The translations under genes and the position numbers were made by a program. Source: Streptomyces sp. NBC_00078 (GTDB lineage: Bacteria; Actinomycetota; Actinomycetes; Streptomycetales; Streptomycetaceae). Taken from it: a stretch of 64,000 bases of DNA. Where the stretch lies: positions 2,356,001-2,420,000 of the forward strand of contig NZ_JAPELX010000001.1 of the NCBI RefSeq assembly GCF_026343335.1. Reading direction: 5' to 3'. How positions within the stretch are numbered: position 1 is the stretch's first letter; each line of letters opens with the position of its first letter. Under the pieces are notes generated by a model. The model searched no databases. It was not told the origin of the DNA and saw nothing but the letters and a program-made list of their open reading frames with translations. Positions 1-10,637 of this stretch are shown one piece after another.

Positions 1-759
1 TGCCTTGGCCCGGAAGTAGTCCTCCATGTCGGAGTGGAACTCCATGTGTTCCGGGCTGAGGTTGGTGAAGACGCCGATGTCGAAGACGCAGCCGTCGACC
101 CGGCCGAGGACCAGCGCATGGCTGGAGACCTCCATGGCGACCGCCTCGACGCCGCGCTCGCGCATGACTGCGAACAGGGCCTGCAGGTCGGTGGCTTCGG
201 GCGTGGTGCGCTCGGACTTGATGCGCTCGTCGCCGATGCGCATCTCGACCGTGCCGATGAGGCCCACCCGTCGCCCACCACCGCCCTCGACCGACGACGC
301 TTCGCGTCGGCCCCTCTCGCCGGCGTCGCTCCTGGTCCGCAGACCGCCCTCGACGAGGTAGGCGGTGGTGGTCTTGCCGGAGGTGCCGGTGATGCCGATC
401 TGGAGGAGGTCGCGGCCCGGGTGGCCGTAGATCGTGGCCGCCAGCTCGCCCATCTGCGCGCGCGGATTGTCGACCACCAGGACCGGCAGGCCGGTCGCGG
501 ATGCGCGCTCGGCCCCCGTCGGGTCGGTCAGCACGGCGACCGCGCCGAGGCCGGCGGCCTGGACGACGAAGTCGGCGCCGTGCAGCCGGGCGCCCGGCAG
601 GGCGGCGTACAGGTCGCCGGGTCGGACGGCGCGCGAGTCATGGGTGATGCCCGTGACCTCGGCGGCGCCCTCCGGCGCTGTGGCACCCAGCTGATCGGCG
701 AGTTCCGCGAGGGGTGTGACGGAGAGCTGCACCGGCCTGGGCGGCCCCGGATAGGTCAC
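1..759 (-). CDS. murE: UDP-N-acetylmuramoyl-tripeptide synthetase MurE, N-terminal part
   Basis: Cytoplasmic Mur ligase that adds the third stem-peptide residue (LL-diaminopimelate expected in Streptomyces) to UDP-MurNAc-L-Ala-D-Glu. The 253 codons present cover the UMP-binding N-terminal domain and the start of the ATPase domain: P-loop GTSGKTTT at about residue 140, then the MurE signatures SERTTPE and EVSSHAL. The rest lies beyond base 1. I chose GTG at 759 because AAGGG lies 7 bases upstream; GTG at 804 is in frame but has no ribosome site. Last gene here of rsmH-ftsL-ftsI-murE, 161 bases after ftsI. Odd: between the P-loop helix and the LIGTVEM strand there is a Gly/Arg/Ser-rich stretch of about 20 residues that looks like an in-frame insertion (see repeat at 280-354). 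The identity is secure; the insertion's effect is unknown. Confidence 0.95.
   Translation of the reverse strand, partial: MTYPGPPRPVQLSVTPLAELADQLGATAPEGAAEVTGITHDSRAVRPGDLYAALPGARLHGADFVVQAAGLGAVAVLTDPTGAERASATGLPVLVVDNPRAQMGELAATIYGHPGRDLLQIGITGTSGKTTTAYLVEGGLRTRSDAGERGRREASSVEGGGGRRVGLIGTVEMRIGDERIKSERTTPEATDLQALFAVMRERGVEAVAMEVSSHALVLGRVDGCVFDIGVFTNLSPEHMEFHSDMEDYFRAKA
280..354. repeat. 12-bp direct repeats bounding a 63-bp period inside murE
   Basis: The 12-mer accgccctcgac occurs at 280-291 and again at 343-354, a period of 63 bases, or 21 codons. The stretch between holds a perfect 15-base hairpin with 6-bp arms (cgacgc, 295-300; gcgtcg, 304-309). In protein terms a VEGG motif is repeated and a Gly/Arg/Ser-rich linker is added. 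This is what an in-frame slippage or insertion event flanked by a short duplication would look like. That it is an insertion relative to other MurE proteins is from memory of the family. Confidence 0.6.
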
Positions 760-920
760 GGATGCGCCCTTCTGGGTGGTTTGGGACTGATCAGCGTGTG
801 GCACGGCGGTGAGCGTACCGGGCGCACCCGCCTGCGGGCGAAGTGAGGGGCGGGGGGTGCCCGGGTTGCCCGGGCCGGGGGTGATCATGGTCACGGAGCG
901 TTCCTGGCTGGTTGCGCTGA

Positions 921-2891
921 TCAGGGCGTGAAGGTGACGGGCAGGTTCGCGGCCCTGGCCCCCGTGGGCGGGACCTGAAGGGTCTTCAGTGCGAACTCCA
1001 TCACCTTCTTGTAGATGGGTCCGCAGATCTGGCCGCCGAAGTAACTGCCGCTCGTGGCGTTCTGGATGGCGCAGTAGACGGTGATGCGGGGGTTGTCCGC
1101 AGGTGCGAATCCGGCGAACGACGAGGTGTAGCCGCGGTACTTGCCGGTGGCCGGATCCACGCGGTTGGCCGTACCCGTCTTGCCCGCGACCCGGTAGCCG
1201 GGGATGCGCGCCTTGGTGCCCGTGCCCTGCTCGTCGTCCACCACCGACTCCAGCATCTGGGCGAGCGTCTTCGCCGTCCTGGCGCTGACGACCCGCGTCT
1301 TCTTGGGCTGCGCGGCAGGCGTGAAGCGTCCGTCGGCACCCTTTGTGCCGCGCACGAGCGTGGGTTCGACGCGGACGCCGCCGTTGGCGATGGTCGAGTA
1401 GACGGAGGCCGCCTGCATCGCGTTGAGGGACACACCCTGGCCGAAAGGAATCGTGTACTGCTGCGATGTCGACCACTTGTCGGGCGGCGCGAGGATGCCC
1501 TTGGTCTCCCCCGGGATGCCGAGTCCGCTGTAGCTGCCGATGCCGAACTTGCGCAGATACGAGTAGAGGACCCTGTTGGCCTGCGCCTGTGTCTTGCCCA
1601 GCTGGCCGGTGGCCAGGATGGTGCCGATGTTGCTGGACTTGGCGAGCACGCCGTTGAGCGTCAGGTTCCAGGTGGCGTGGTCGATGTCGTCCTTGAAGAG
1701 CCGGTCGCCGCGGTGCAGCCGGTTCGGCACGACGACATGCGTGAGCGGGGTGGCGACGTTCTGCTGCAGTACGGCCGCCATCGACATGATCTTCGCGGTG
1801 GAGCCGGGCTCGAAGGCGTCCTCGACCGCCCAGTTGTGCAGGGCGTTCGGATCCGCCTTGGACAGGTCGTTGGGGTCGAAGCCGGGTGAGTTGGCCATGG
1901 CGAGGATCTCGCCGGTCCGGGTGTCCTGCACTATCACGTAGCCGCGGTCCGCCCTGGACTCCTTGACCTGCTCGGTGATCGCGTTCTGCGCCGCCCACTG
2001 GATGTCGCGGTCGATGGTGAGCTCGACGTCGCTGCCGGGCACGGCGGGCGTCTCGGCGGAGCCCGCGGTGGGCACCAGGCGGCCGCCGGACTGCGCGTAG
2101 CGGATCTTGCCGTCCTTGCCGGCCAGGTCCTGGTTGAACTCCTGCTCGACGCCTCCGCCGCCCTTGCCGTCGTCGTTGACCCAGCCCAGTATCCCGGCGG
2201 CGAGGTCCTGGTTGGGGTAGATGCGTTTGCTGCTCGGGTCGGCGAAGACGCCGGCGAGGACGTTGACCGTGGACTTGTCCTTCTCGCCCTTGGCGGTGAG
2301 CGCGGCCTTCAGGTCCTTGATCTGCTTCCAGACCTGCGGGGTCTGCCTGCGAGCGAGCAGGACGTAGCGCAGTTCCCTGTTCCGGGGGCGCAGCTTCCTG
2401 AGGAGCGCGTCCTGGTCCATGCCGAGGATCGGCGCGAGGAGCGCGGCCGCCTGCTCGGGTCCGTCGTCGATCTTCAGCTGCTTGCGGTTGAACATCGTGG
2501 GGTCGGCCGTGAGGTCGTACGCGTCCACACTGGCCGCGAGAGCCACGCCGTTGCGGTCGGTGATGCCGCCGCGTTCGGCGGCCAGGACGTGGCCGACGTA
2601 GCGGTTCTGCTCGGCCTTGGCCGCGTACGCGCTCGCGTCGACGGCCTGCACCTGCAGCAGCCGTACGACGAAGGCGATCAGCACCAGGGTGAGCGCCAGG
2701 CTGACCATGCGCAGCCGGGGGCGGGGGCTGCCGAGCCTCAGTGCGTTCGGGGCCGCGGGGCGGGCCGACGCCGGGCGGCGGGCCGGGCGGGCACCGGGGC
2801 TCGGGCGGCGCTGACCGGCGACGGGACGGGCGGGACGTGCGGGGCCGGGCACGCGACGGCGCGGCGGTTCCCTGTCGGACACTTCCGTCAC
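921..2891 (-). CDS. ftsI: Septal peptidoglycan transpeptidase FtsI (class B PBP)
   Basis: Membrane-anchored class B penicillin-binding protein (656 aa) that cross-links septal peptidoglycan as part of the FtsQLB/FtsW divisome. A long Pro/Arg-rich cytoplasmic tail of about 60 residues precedes one membrane span (about 62-80), then the PBP dimerisation domain and the transpeptidase domain with STAK (about 363, catalytic Ser), SSN (about 419) and KTG (about 570). Start GTG at 2891 overlaps the ftsL stop (GTGA), so translation is probably coupled. Length and motif order are normal for the actinobacterial family. Confidence 0.96.
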   Translation of the reverse strand: MTEVSDREPPRRRVPGPARPARPVAGQRRPSPGARPARRPASARPAAPNALRLGSPRPRLRMVSLALTLVLIAFVVRLLQVQAVDASAYAAKAEQNRYVGHVLAAERGGITDRNGVALAASVDAYDLTADPTMFNRKQLKIDDGPEQAAALLAPILGMDQDALLRKLRPRNRELRYVLLARRQTPQVWKQIKDLKAALTAKGEKDKSTVNVLAGVFADPSSKRIYPNQDLAAGILGWVNDDGKGGGGVEQEFNQDLAGKDGKIRYAQSGGRLVPTAGSAETPAVPGSDVELTIDRDIQWAAQNAITEQVKESRADRGYVIVQDTRTGEILAMANSPGFDPNDLSKADPNALHNWAVEDAFEPGSTAKIMSMAAVLQQNVATPLTHVVVPNRLHRGDRLFKDDIDHATWNLTLNGVLAKSSNIGTILATGQLGKTQAQANRVLYSYLRKFGIGSYSGLGIPGETKGILAPPDKWSTSQQYTIPFGQGVSLNAMQAASVYSTIANGGVRVEPTLVRGTKGADGRFTPAAQPKKTRVVSARTAKTLAQMLESVVDDEQGTGTKARIPGYRVAGKTGTANRVDPATGKYRGYTSSFAGFAPADNPRITVYCAIQNATSGSYFGGQICGPIYKKVMEFALKTLQVPPTGARAANLPVTFTP

Positions 2892-3421
2892 CTGCCGGGG
2901 GTCGTGGTCGTCTGGGCGGGGGCGGCCGCCTGGGCGGGGGCGGCTGCCGGAGTGGGAGTGGCCTCCGGAGTGGGGGGCGTGCCGGGGTCCGGTGCGGACG
3001 CGAGGGCCTCCGGCGGGAGCAGGACGAGCGGCATCTGCGCCGCGGACTGCTCGGCGGCGGCCGAGGGGACGCCCTTCACGGTGCCGTCCGGGTTCAGGAA
3101 GGCGGGGTCCGAACCGGGGACCATGCCGAGCTCGCGGGCGCGGCGCTGGAGGGCCTCCGGGGCGGAGTAGGAGTCGATGTCGCGCTGGAGCGCCTGTTCC
3201 TCGTCGGTGAGGCTCTTGGTGTCCTTCTGGAGGTCGTCGAGCCGGAACGAGCCCTCGCTGACCGCGGAGTTCAGCACCAGCAGCCCGATCAGTCCGCCGC
3301 CGAGGAGGAGCACGACGAGGAGGACGAAGGGCGTACGGGCCGCCTGTCCGCGGTTTCCCGGTCCCGGGAAGAGCCGGGCGAGCCGGGCGGCCCGCCCTCT
3401 CAGTTCGGGTTTCCTACTCAC
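2888..3421 (-). CDS. ftsL: Cell division protein FtsL-like
   Basis: Bitopic divisome protein of 177 aa. Residues 31-50 form one membrane span after a basic cytoplasmic tail. Residues 58-95 form a coiled coil (leucine-zipper-like), followed by a low-complexity Pro/Ala/Thr tail. FtsL pairs with DivIC and FtsQ to position FtsI/FtsW. GTG start at 3421 has GGAGG five bases upstream. It lies between rsmH (62-base gap) and ftsI (4-base overlap), the canonical slot for ftsL. Sequence is typically poorly conserved, so the call rests on topology plus position. Confidence 0.88.
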   Translation of the reverse strand: MSRKPELRGRAARLARLFPGPGNRGQAARTPFVLLVVLLLGGGLIGLLVLNSAVSEGSFRLDDLQKDTKSLTDEEQALQRDIDSYSAPEALQRRARELGMVPGSDPAFLNPDGTVKGVPSAAAEQSAAQMPLVLLPPEALASAPDPGTPPTPEATPTPAAAPAQAAAPAQTTTTPGR

Positions 3422-3483
3422 AAGACCTCCAGTGAGTCCGGTTTCCCAACTCGCTCACTCCCCGGCTCGTTCGAAAATCCGGC

Positions 3484-4440
3484 TCACTCGGTGTCCTCCC
3501 TGATGCGCTCGGCGCCGCGCAGCCGCGCCGGTGCCGCCCGCCGGTTCTCGGCGACCTCTTCCTCGGTGGGAAGTTCGGCACCGCGCGTGAGCAGCTTGAG
3601 CCGGGGCTGGTAGCGCTCGGGGACCACCGGCAGGCCGGGCGGGGCGGTGTTCGCGGCGCCGGCTGCGAACACCTGCTTGACCAGGCGGTCCTCAAGCGAG
3701 TGGTACGACAGGACGGCGATCCGTCCGCCCACGCCCAGCGACTTCACCGCGGCCGGGATCGCCTGCTCCAGGACGGAGAGTTCGCCGTTGACCTCGATGC
3801 GCAGGGCCTGGAAGGTGCGCTTGGCGGGATTGCCGCCGGTGCGCTTGGCGGCCTGCGGCAGCGCGTCCCTGATGAGCTCGACGAGCCGCGCGCTGTTGCT
3901 GAACGGCTCCTTCCCGCGCTCACGCACGATCGCGGACACGATCCGCTTGGCCTGCTTCTCCTCGCCGTACGCGCGCAGGATCCGGACGAGTTCACCGGGG
4001 GGGTAGGTGTTGAGGACCTCGGCGGCGCTCATGCCGGTCGTCTGGTCCATGCGCATGTCGAGCGGGGCGTCCCGGGCGTAGGCGAAGCCGCGGTCCGCCT
4101 CGTCGAGCTGCATGGAGGAGACGCCGAGGTCGAACAGGACGCCCTGCACGCGCGCGAGGCCGAGCCGTTGCAGTACGTCCGGGAGTTCGTCGTAGACCGC
4201 GTGCACCAGGGTGGCCCGCTCACCGAAGGACGCGAGCCGATCACCCGACAGGCGCAGCGCTTCCTTGTCGCGGTCGAGAGCGACCAGCCGGGCCTCGGGA
4301 AACTGGGTGAGGAGTGCCTCGCTGTGGCCGCCCAGGCCGAGCGTGCAGTCGACGACCACCGCTCCCGGCCGCCGCAGGGCGGGGGCCAACAGGTCCAGGC
4401 ACCGCTGGAGCATCACCGGGACGTGTCGACTCTGGCTCAA
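3484..4440 (-). CDS. rsmH: 16S rRNA m4C1402 methyltransferase RsmH (MraW)
   Basis: SAM-dependent enzyme that N4-methylates C1402 in the 16S rRNA decoding centre; 318 aa. The N-terminal HVPVM and the SAM-binding motif [10 protein letters not shown] at residues 31-40 are diagnostic. Later signatures include [16 protein letters not shown], the [12 protein letters not shown] segment and the SYHSLEDR motif. The only start that keeps the conserved HVPV end is TTG at 4440, preceded by GAGAGG. First gene of the division cluster on this strand; mraZ is not seen upstream within the window. Confidence 0.95.
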   Translation of the reverse strand: MSQSRHVPVMLQRCLDLLAPALRRPGAVVVDCTLGLGGHSEALLTQFPEARLVALDRDKEALRLSGDRLASFGERATLVHAVYDELPDVLQRLGLARVQGVLFDLGVSSMQLDEADRGFAYARDAPLDMRMDQTTGMSAAEVLNTYPPGELVRILRAYGEEKQAKRIVSAIVRERGKEPFSNSARLVELIRDALPQAAKRTGGNPAKRTFQALRIEVNGELSVLEQAIPAAVKSLGVGGRIAVLSYHSLEDRLVKQVFAAGAANTAPPGLPVVPERYQPRLKLLTRGAELPTEEEVAENRRAAPARLRGAERIREDTE

Positions 4441-4861
4441 GGGGCCCTCTCAGATCCGGCACGGTGTACGCACCGCCGGGTCCCCGCCCGCTCGTGAAGG
4501 GGAGGCCTGCCGGCGCCGAGAGCGTCAGCCGACCGGGAGCGGGAGGAGGCCGAGCCGTACGTACGCGCCGCGCACGTGGGGAGACCGTCCGTGCGCGAGC
4601 CGGGGCCTCCGGGGTGTTCAGTCCAGCAGGGAGAGCCTCGCCTCCCGCTTCGCGTCACTTTAGTCCACGGTGTCTCGCGGTCAATCAACCGGCCTGCGCG
4701 TCGCGGTCCGGCATGAATGCGATGCGGTGAATCCGGGAAAATCACCCGCACGGCTCCCTGCCGGCCACCCCTGTGGGGTACCTCACAAGAGGACTGTGAT
4801 GACTCCCTTTTCCCGCTCTCACACCGCGACTGGATCGCTTGTGACCAGTAACGTTATAGAT
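4441..4861. promoter_or_regulatory. Divergent intergenic region, rsmH and carbonic anhydrase
   Basis: No convincing gene. It must hold the promoter for rsmH-ftsL-ftsI-murE (minus) and for the carbonic anhydrase (plus). The 4660-4860 part is less GC-rich than its surroundings, as expected of promoter DNA. AAGAGGA at 4787-4793 precedes an in-frame ATG at 4799, an alternative carbonic anhydrase start. I do not see a confident -35/-10 pair. Confidence 0.4.
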
Positions 4862-5407
4862 ATGACGACTTCTGCATCCGTTCCCACCGAGTCCGAAGGC
4901 GCCATACGGGGCGGCACCGTCACCGACCGCCTCGTGGACGCCAACGAACGTTACGCCGCCGCATTCACCGACCCCGGAATGGACGCCCGCCCCGTCCTGC
5001 ACGTCGCGGTCGTGGCCTGCATGGACGCCCGCATCGACCTGCACAAGGCGCTCGGCCTGCAGCTCGGCGACTGCCACACCATCCGCAACGCCGGCGGCGT
5101 GGTCACCGACGACGTGATCCGCTCGCTCACCATCAGCCAGCGCAAGCTCGGCACCCGCAGCATCGTCCTCATCCACCACACCGGCTGCGGCATGGAGTCG
5201 ATCACCGAGGACTTCCGCACCGAACTGGAGCGGGAGGTCGGGCAGCGCCCCGCCTGGGCTGCCGAGGCCTTTGCGGACGTCGACCAGGACGTGCGGCAGT
5301 CCATGCAGCGCGTGCGCACCTCGCCGTTCCTGCTGCACACCGAAGACGTACGCGGCTTCGTCTTCGACGTGAGGACGGGCCTGCTGCGCGAGATCGACCC
5401 CGTGTGA
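4862..5407 (+). CDS. Beta-class carbonic anhydrase
   Basis: Zinc enzyme interconverting CO2 and bicarbonate; 181 aa, the size of short actinobacterial beta-CAs. Zinc/active-site residues are visible: Cys53-x-Asp55-x-Arg57 in ACMDAR, and His106-x-x-Cys109 in HHTGC. IRNAGG and the C-terminal GFVFDVRTG strand also fit. The family usually starts at MTTSA..., so I used ATG 4862, but no ribosome site precedes it, so a leaderless message is possible. ATG 4799, with AAGAGGA five bases upstream, would add 21 residues and is a real alternative. Stands alone between the division cluster and the MoxR operon. Confidence 0.9.
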   Translation: MTTSASVPTESEGAIRGGTVTDRLVDANERYAAAFTDPGMDARPVLHVAVVACMDARIDLHKALGLQLGDCHTIRNAGGVVTDDVIRSLTISQRKLGTRSIVLIHHTGCGMESITEDFRTELEREVGQRPAWAAEAFADVDQDVRQSMQRVRTSPFLLHTEDVRGFVFDVRTGLLREIDPV

Positions 5408-5645
5408 CCGTCCCCGGCCCTTCTCGTTTTTCGCAAAACCGCCACACGCTGAAGACCAAGCGCTACAAAACCCGACATATCGCAGCCAGTTGTCCACAGT
5501 CGAGTGACACGAATCGGTAACGGCAGCAAGAATGCGGTGTGTGACGTCGCGCGGAACTATTCACGCGTGGTGTCCGTGTTTCGGGGTGGGCCGGTCCGCA
5601 TCGCAGAGCGACGGCCCGGAGAAAGAACGGGCCGAGGAGGGCCGG

Positions 5646-6685
<1,040 letters not shown>

Positions 6686-6686
<1 letters not shown>

Positions 6687-8059
6687 TGACCACCGGGGGG
6701 ACGGCCCGCCCGGACACCGGCCACAGCGAGAAGGGCGGCGTCCGTACGGCCCTCGCGGGCCTGACCACCCGCGGACGCTCCTTCCTTGCGGCCGGCGTGG
6801 CGGCCGCCGTCTGCGCCTACGTCCTGGGACAGAGCGACCTGCTGCGGGTCGGCCTGCTGCTCGCCGTGCTGCCCCTGGTCTGCGCGCTGTTCCTGTACCG
6901 CACGCGCTACCGGGTGGCCGGCAGCCGCCGCCTCTCTCCCGCGCGCGTGCCCGCCGGCAGCGAGGCCCGCGTCCATCTGCGGATGGACAACGTCTCGCGG
7001 CTGCCCACCGGCCTGCTGATGCTGCAGGACCGGGTGCCGTACGTGCTCGGCCCGCGCCCCCGCTTCGTGCTGGACCGGGTGGAGCCGGGAGGCCGCCGTG
7101 AGGTGTCCTACCGGGTCCGCTCCGACCTGCGCGGCCGCTATCCGCTGGGCCCGCTGCAGCTGCGTCTGACCGACCCGTTCGGGATGTGCGAACTGACCCG
7201 GTCCTTCTCGACGTACGACGACCTGACGGTGATCCCGCGCGTGGAGGCGCTGCCCCCGGTGCGGCTGACGGGCGAGGCGAAGGGGTACGGCGACGGGCGG
7301 CAGCGCTCGCTCGCCCTGGCCGGCGAGGACGACGTGATCCCGCGCGGCTACCGCTACGGCGACGACCTGCGCCGCGTCCACTGGCGCCTGACCGCCCGCT
7401 ACGGCGAGCTGATGGTACGCCGCGAGGAGCAGCCCCAGCGCTCCCGCTGCACGGTGCTGCTCGACACCCGGGGCATCGCCTTCGAGGGCGCGGGCCCCGA
7501 CTCGGCCTTCGAGTGGGCCGTGTCGGGCACGGCGTCCGTCCTGGTGCACATGCTGGAACGGGGCTTCTCCGTCCGCCTGTTGACCGACACCGGCACCTCG
7601 GTGCCCGGCGAGGGCGCCGACGGGTTCGCGGGCGCGAGCCAGGAGACGGCCGACTCTGCCGGGCTGATGATGGACACCCTCGCGGTGGTCGACCACTCGG
7701 ACGGCACGGGCCTGTCCCGGGCGTACGACGTACTGCGCCGCGGGAACGAAGGGCTTCTCGTGGCCTTCTTCGGCGATCTGGACGAGGAACAGGCCGCGGT
7801 GGCCGCCAAGATGCGGCAGCGCAGCGGAGGCGCGGTCGCCTTCCTGCTGGACACCGGCGGCTGGGTGCGGGAACCGACCGATGTGCCCGGTCCGTTGGAC
7901 AGGGGCGAGGAGCGGCTGCGGATGCTGCGGGAGGCGGGCTGGACCGCCCTCAGGGTGCCCCGGGGCGCTGCGCTGGCTGGGCTGTGGCGCCAGGCGGACC
8001 GTGAGCGCACGGGCCTCGCCGTGGCGGACGGGACGACCGGTGAGGGGGTGGGTTCATGA
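6686..8059 (+). CDS. DUF58 domain protein, partner of MoxR
   Basis: Membrane-anchored protein of 457 aa. Two hydrophobic segments lie at about 33-72, then a beta-rich region, then the DUF58 core around 221-245 (GDDLRRVHWRLTAR), leading into a von Willebrand A-like C-terminal half. Proteins of this family are invariably found beside MoxR ATPases and are thought to be their adaptor or effector. ATG 6686 sits five bases after GGAGG (6676-6680) and overlaps the moxR stop; its own stop overlaps the next start (ATGA at 8056). Translational coupling of all three genes is therefore likely. Confidence 0.9.
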
Positions 8060-10557
8060 GCGGGCGCGCACGACTGGCGCTGTGCGCCTGGGCGGCCACG
8101 CTGATGACGTCCTTCGCCCTGCTGCCCCTGCTCTCCCCGGCCACGTGGATCCTTCAGGTGGCCGTCATGCTGGGTGTGCAGACGGGCGTGGGCGCGGCGA
8201 CCCGGCGGGTGCCCCTGGCGCGGCCGCTGACAACGGCCGCACAGGCGCTCGTCACGCTGATGATGCTGACCCTGGTCTTCGCCAGGCAGCAGGCGCTGCT
8301 CGGGATCGTCCCGGGTCCTGAGGCCTTCCGTCACTTCGCCGATCTGCTGCGGCAGGGGGGTGACGACATCGCGCGGTATGCGATCCCGGCGCCCCTGGAG
8401 TCCGCCGGCATCCGGTTGATGGTCTTCGGCGGAGTCCTGCTGATCGGTCTCGCGGTGGACACGCTCGCGGTGACTTTCCGCAGCGCCGCCCCCGCCGGAC
8501 TGCCCCTGCTCGCGCTGTACTCCGTCGCCGCGGGGCTGTCCGACGGTGGGACGGACTGGCTGTGGTTCCTGGTCGCGGCGGGCGGCTATCTGATGCTGCT
8601 CCTGGCCGAGGGACGGGAACGGCTCTCGCAGTGGGGCCGGGTCTTCGGCGGTGCGGCGCGCTCCCAGGGCGGGGAGCCCGGCGCGGTGGCACCGGTCCGC
8701 ACCGGGCGGCGCATCGGTGTGGTCGCCCTGGGCGTCGCCCTGGTGGTGCCGGTGGCACTGCCCGCGATGAACGGCGGACTGCTGGACGCGGCGGGGACGG
8801 GCGTGGGCTCGGGCAACGGCAGCGGCGGCACCATCTCCGCGGTGAACCCCCTGGTGTCGCTGCGCGACAGTCTGAACGTGGACGAGGACCGCCAGGTCCT
8901 GTCCCTGAAGACGAACAGCAACGACCTCTCGAACATGTACCTGAGGATCGTGTCGCTCGACGACTTCGACGGCAGCACCTGGAAACCGTCCAAGCGGCAT
9001 GTCACCGGCGTACCGGACAAGTTCCCGACCCCGGTCGGCCTCGCCCCGGACGTCAAGCGGGCGGAGATCGAGACCCGGATCTCGGCCGCCGACTGGTACG
9101 CCCAGGACTGGCTGCCGATGCCGTACCCGCCCAGTGGCGTGGACGTCGGTGGCAAGTGGCGCTACGAACCTGTGGGCATGACGCTGGTCGGCGACCACGG
9201 AGAGACCACGCGCCGCAAGACCTATCTGGTCAAGAGCCTCGATGTGCAGCCGACGGCGCAGCAGCTCGCCGACGCCCCGGCTCCGCCCGCGGCTCTCCAG
9301 CGTGACTACACCAGGCTTCCGGACTCGGTGCCCGCGGTGGTGGGCAGGACCGCCCGCACGGTCACCAAGGGCTCGACCAGCCACTACGAGCAGGCGGTCA
9401 AGCTCCAGGACTACTTCGCGATGAACGGCGGCTTCCAGTACAGCACCCAGGTGCAGGTCGGCAACGGCCCGCAGGCGATCGCCCGCTTCCTGAAGGACAA
9501 GGAGGGCTTCTGCGTCCACTTCTCCTTCGCGATGGCGACGATGGCCCGCAGCCTGGGCATCCCCGCCCGGGTCGCGGTGGGCTTCGCCCCGGGCACGCCG
9601 CAGGCGAACGGCTCGGTGTCGGTGGGTCTCAAGGACGCGCACGCCTGGCCCGAGCTGTATTTCGAGGGCGTGGGCTGGACCCGCTTCGAGCCGACCCCGA
9701 ACCGCGGCGTGGCCCCCTCGTACACGCAGACGGACACGCCGGGCAACAGCCTTCCCGACGTGACGCGGCCCTCGCAGTCGGCGGGCTCGTCCGCCTCCGC
9801 GGCGCCGTCCGCGAGCACGAGCTGCTCGGCGCAGCAGAAGAAGCTCGAGGCCTGCGCGGCGGCGCTCCCGCTGGACACCGCCACGCAGGGCGACGACGGC
9901 CTCCCCTGGTACAAGATCGCCGGCTGGGCCCTGCTGGGTCTCCTCGCGGTCGCGGTACCGCTGCTGCCCATGCTGTGGCGTCTGCGACGGCGTTCGGTGC
10001 GACTGACGTCGGCCCAGCACTCCGCGTCGGGCATGCGGCTGACCCGAGAGGGCCGCACGGCGCGAGGGGCCGACGCGGGTTCCGCCGGCGACGTCGAGGT
10101 GACGGCCCTGCAGATCGAGGCCGACGCGCGATACGCCGCCGAGGTCGCCGCGGGCCATGTCCTGGCCGTCTGGCGCGAACTCACCGACACGGCCTGGGAC
10201 TACGGCATCGCGCCGGACGACGCACTGACCCCGCGGAAGGCGGCCGCGCGCATCGTGCGGCTGGGGCGGCTGGATGCGGCCACCGCCGAGGCGGTGCACC
10301 GGGTGGCGAGTGCGGTGGAGCAGGTGCTGTTCGCGCCTGAGCCGCAGCCTGTGCCCGGACTGGCCGACGATGTGCACCGGCTACGGGTGGCGCTGCGGTC
10401 GAGCGTCGGCTGGACCACCCGGGTACGGGCGGTCGTGGCGCCCCGGTCGGCCATCCGCGCGGTGTGGGACTTCACGGACCGCTGGACGGTCTTCAAGGCC
10501 CGCTGGGCGGACCGCTGGTCGACGCTGGTGCGACGGCCGGGACAGCAGAGCGGCTGA
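8056..10557 (+). CDS. TgpA-like membrane transglutaminase (DUF3488-transglutaminase)
   Basis: 833 aa. The N-terminal third has about six membrane spans (DUF3488 type). An extracytoplasmic transglutaminase-like domain spans about 410-560, then one more membrane span near 620-640 and a cytoplasmic tail. The catalytic Cys486 (GFCVHF) and His529 (DAHAWPE) are clear. The usual third residue lies in FEPTP, where Glu replaces the more common Asp. Such proteins sit with MoxR and DUF58 in many bacteria and probably act on cell-wall or surface proteins. Starts inside the DUF58 stop. A 16-bp terminator follows. Substrate unknown. Confidence 0.9.
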   Translation: MSGRARLALCAWAATLMTSFALLPLLSPATWILQVAVMLGVQTGVGAATRRVPLARPLTTAAQALVTLMMLTLVFARQQALLGIVPGPEAFRHFADLLRQGGDDIARYAIPAPLESAGIRLMVFGGVLLIGLAVDTLAVTFRSAAPAGLPLLALYSVAAGLSDGGTDWLWFLVAAGGYLMLLLAEGRERLSQWGRVFGGAARSQGGEPGAVAPVRTGRRIGVVALGVALVVPVALPAMNGGLLDAAGTGVGSGNGSGGTISAVNPLVSLRDSLNVDEDRQVLSLKTNSNDLSNMYLRIVSLDDFDGSTWKPSKRHVTGVPDKFPTPVGLAPDVKRAEIETRISAADWYAQDWLPMPYPPSGVDVGGKWRYEPVGMTLVGDHGETTRRKTYLVKSLDVQPTAQQLADAPAPPAALQRDYTRLPDSVPAVVGRTARTVTKGSTSHYEQAVKLQDYFAMNGGFQYSTQVQVGNGPQAIARFLKDKEGFCVHFSFAMATMARSLGIPARVAVGFAPGTPQANGSVSVGLKDAHAWPELYFEGVGWTRFEPTPNRGVAPSYTQTDTPGNSLPDVTRPSQSAGSSASAAPSASTSCSAQQKKLEACAAALPLDTATQGDDGLPWYKIAGWALLGLLAVAVPLLPMLWRLRRRSVRLTSAQHSASGMRLTREGRTARGADAGSAGDVEVTALQIEADARYAAEVAAGHVLAVWRELTDTAWDYGIAPDDALTPRKAAARIVRLGRLDAATAEAVHRVASAVEQVLFAPEPQPVPGLADDVHRLRVALRSSVGWTTRVRAVVAPRSAIRAVWDFTDRWTVFKARWADRWSTLVRRPGQQSG

Positions 10558-10583
10558 CGGCGCCCCGGTCTTCCGGGCGCGCG

Positions 10584-10620
10584 TGAGGGGGTGACCACCG
10601 GGCGGGTGGTCACCCCCTCA
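10584..10620. terminator. Bidirectional terminator, perfect 16-bp stem
   Basis: Arms 10584-10599 and 10605-10620 are perfectly complementary (16 bp) with a 5-base loop. It lies between the converging transglutaminase and DUF3040 genes. No T-run, as usual for high-GC actinobacteria. Confidence 0.85.
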
Positions 10621-10637
10621 TCTGCGTCGGGGAGGTG

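Noticed and set aside
7399..10377. A 992-codon open frame on the minus strand
   Set aside because: Antisense shadow of the DUF58 and transglutaminase genes, which have clear domains, ribosome sites and overlaps. High GC removes stops in opposite frames.
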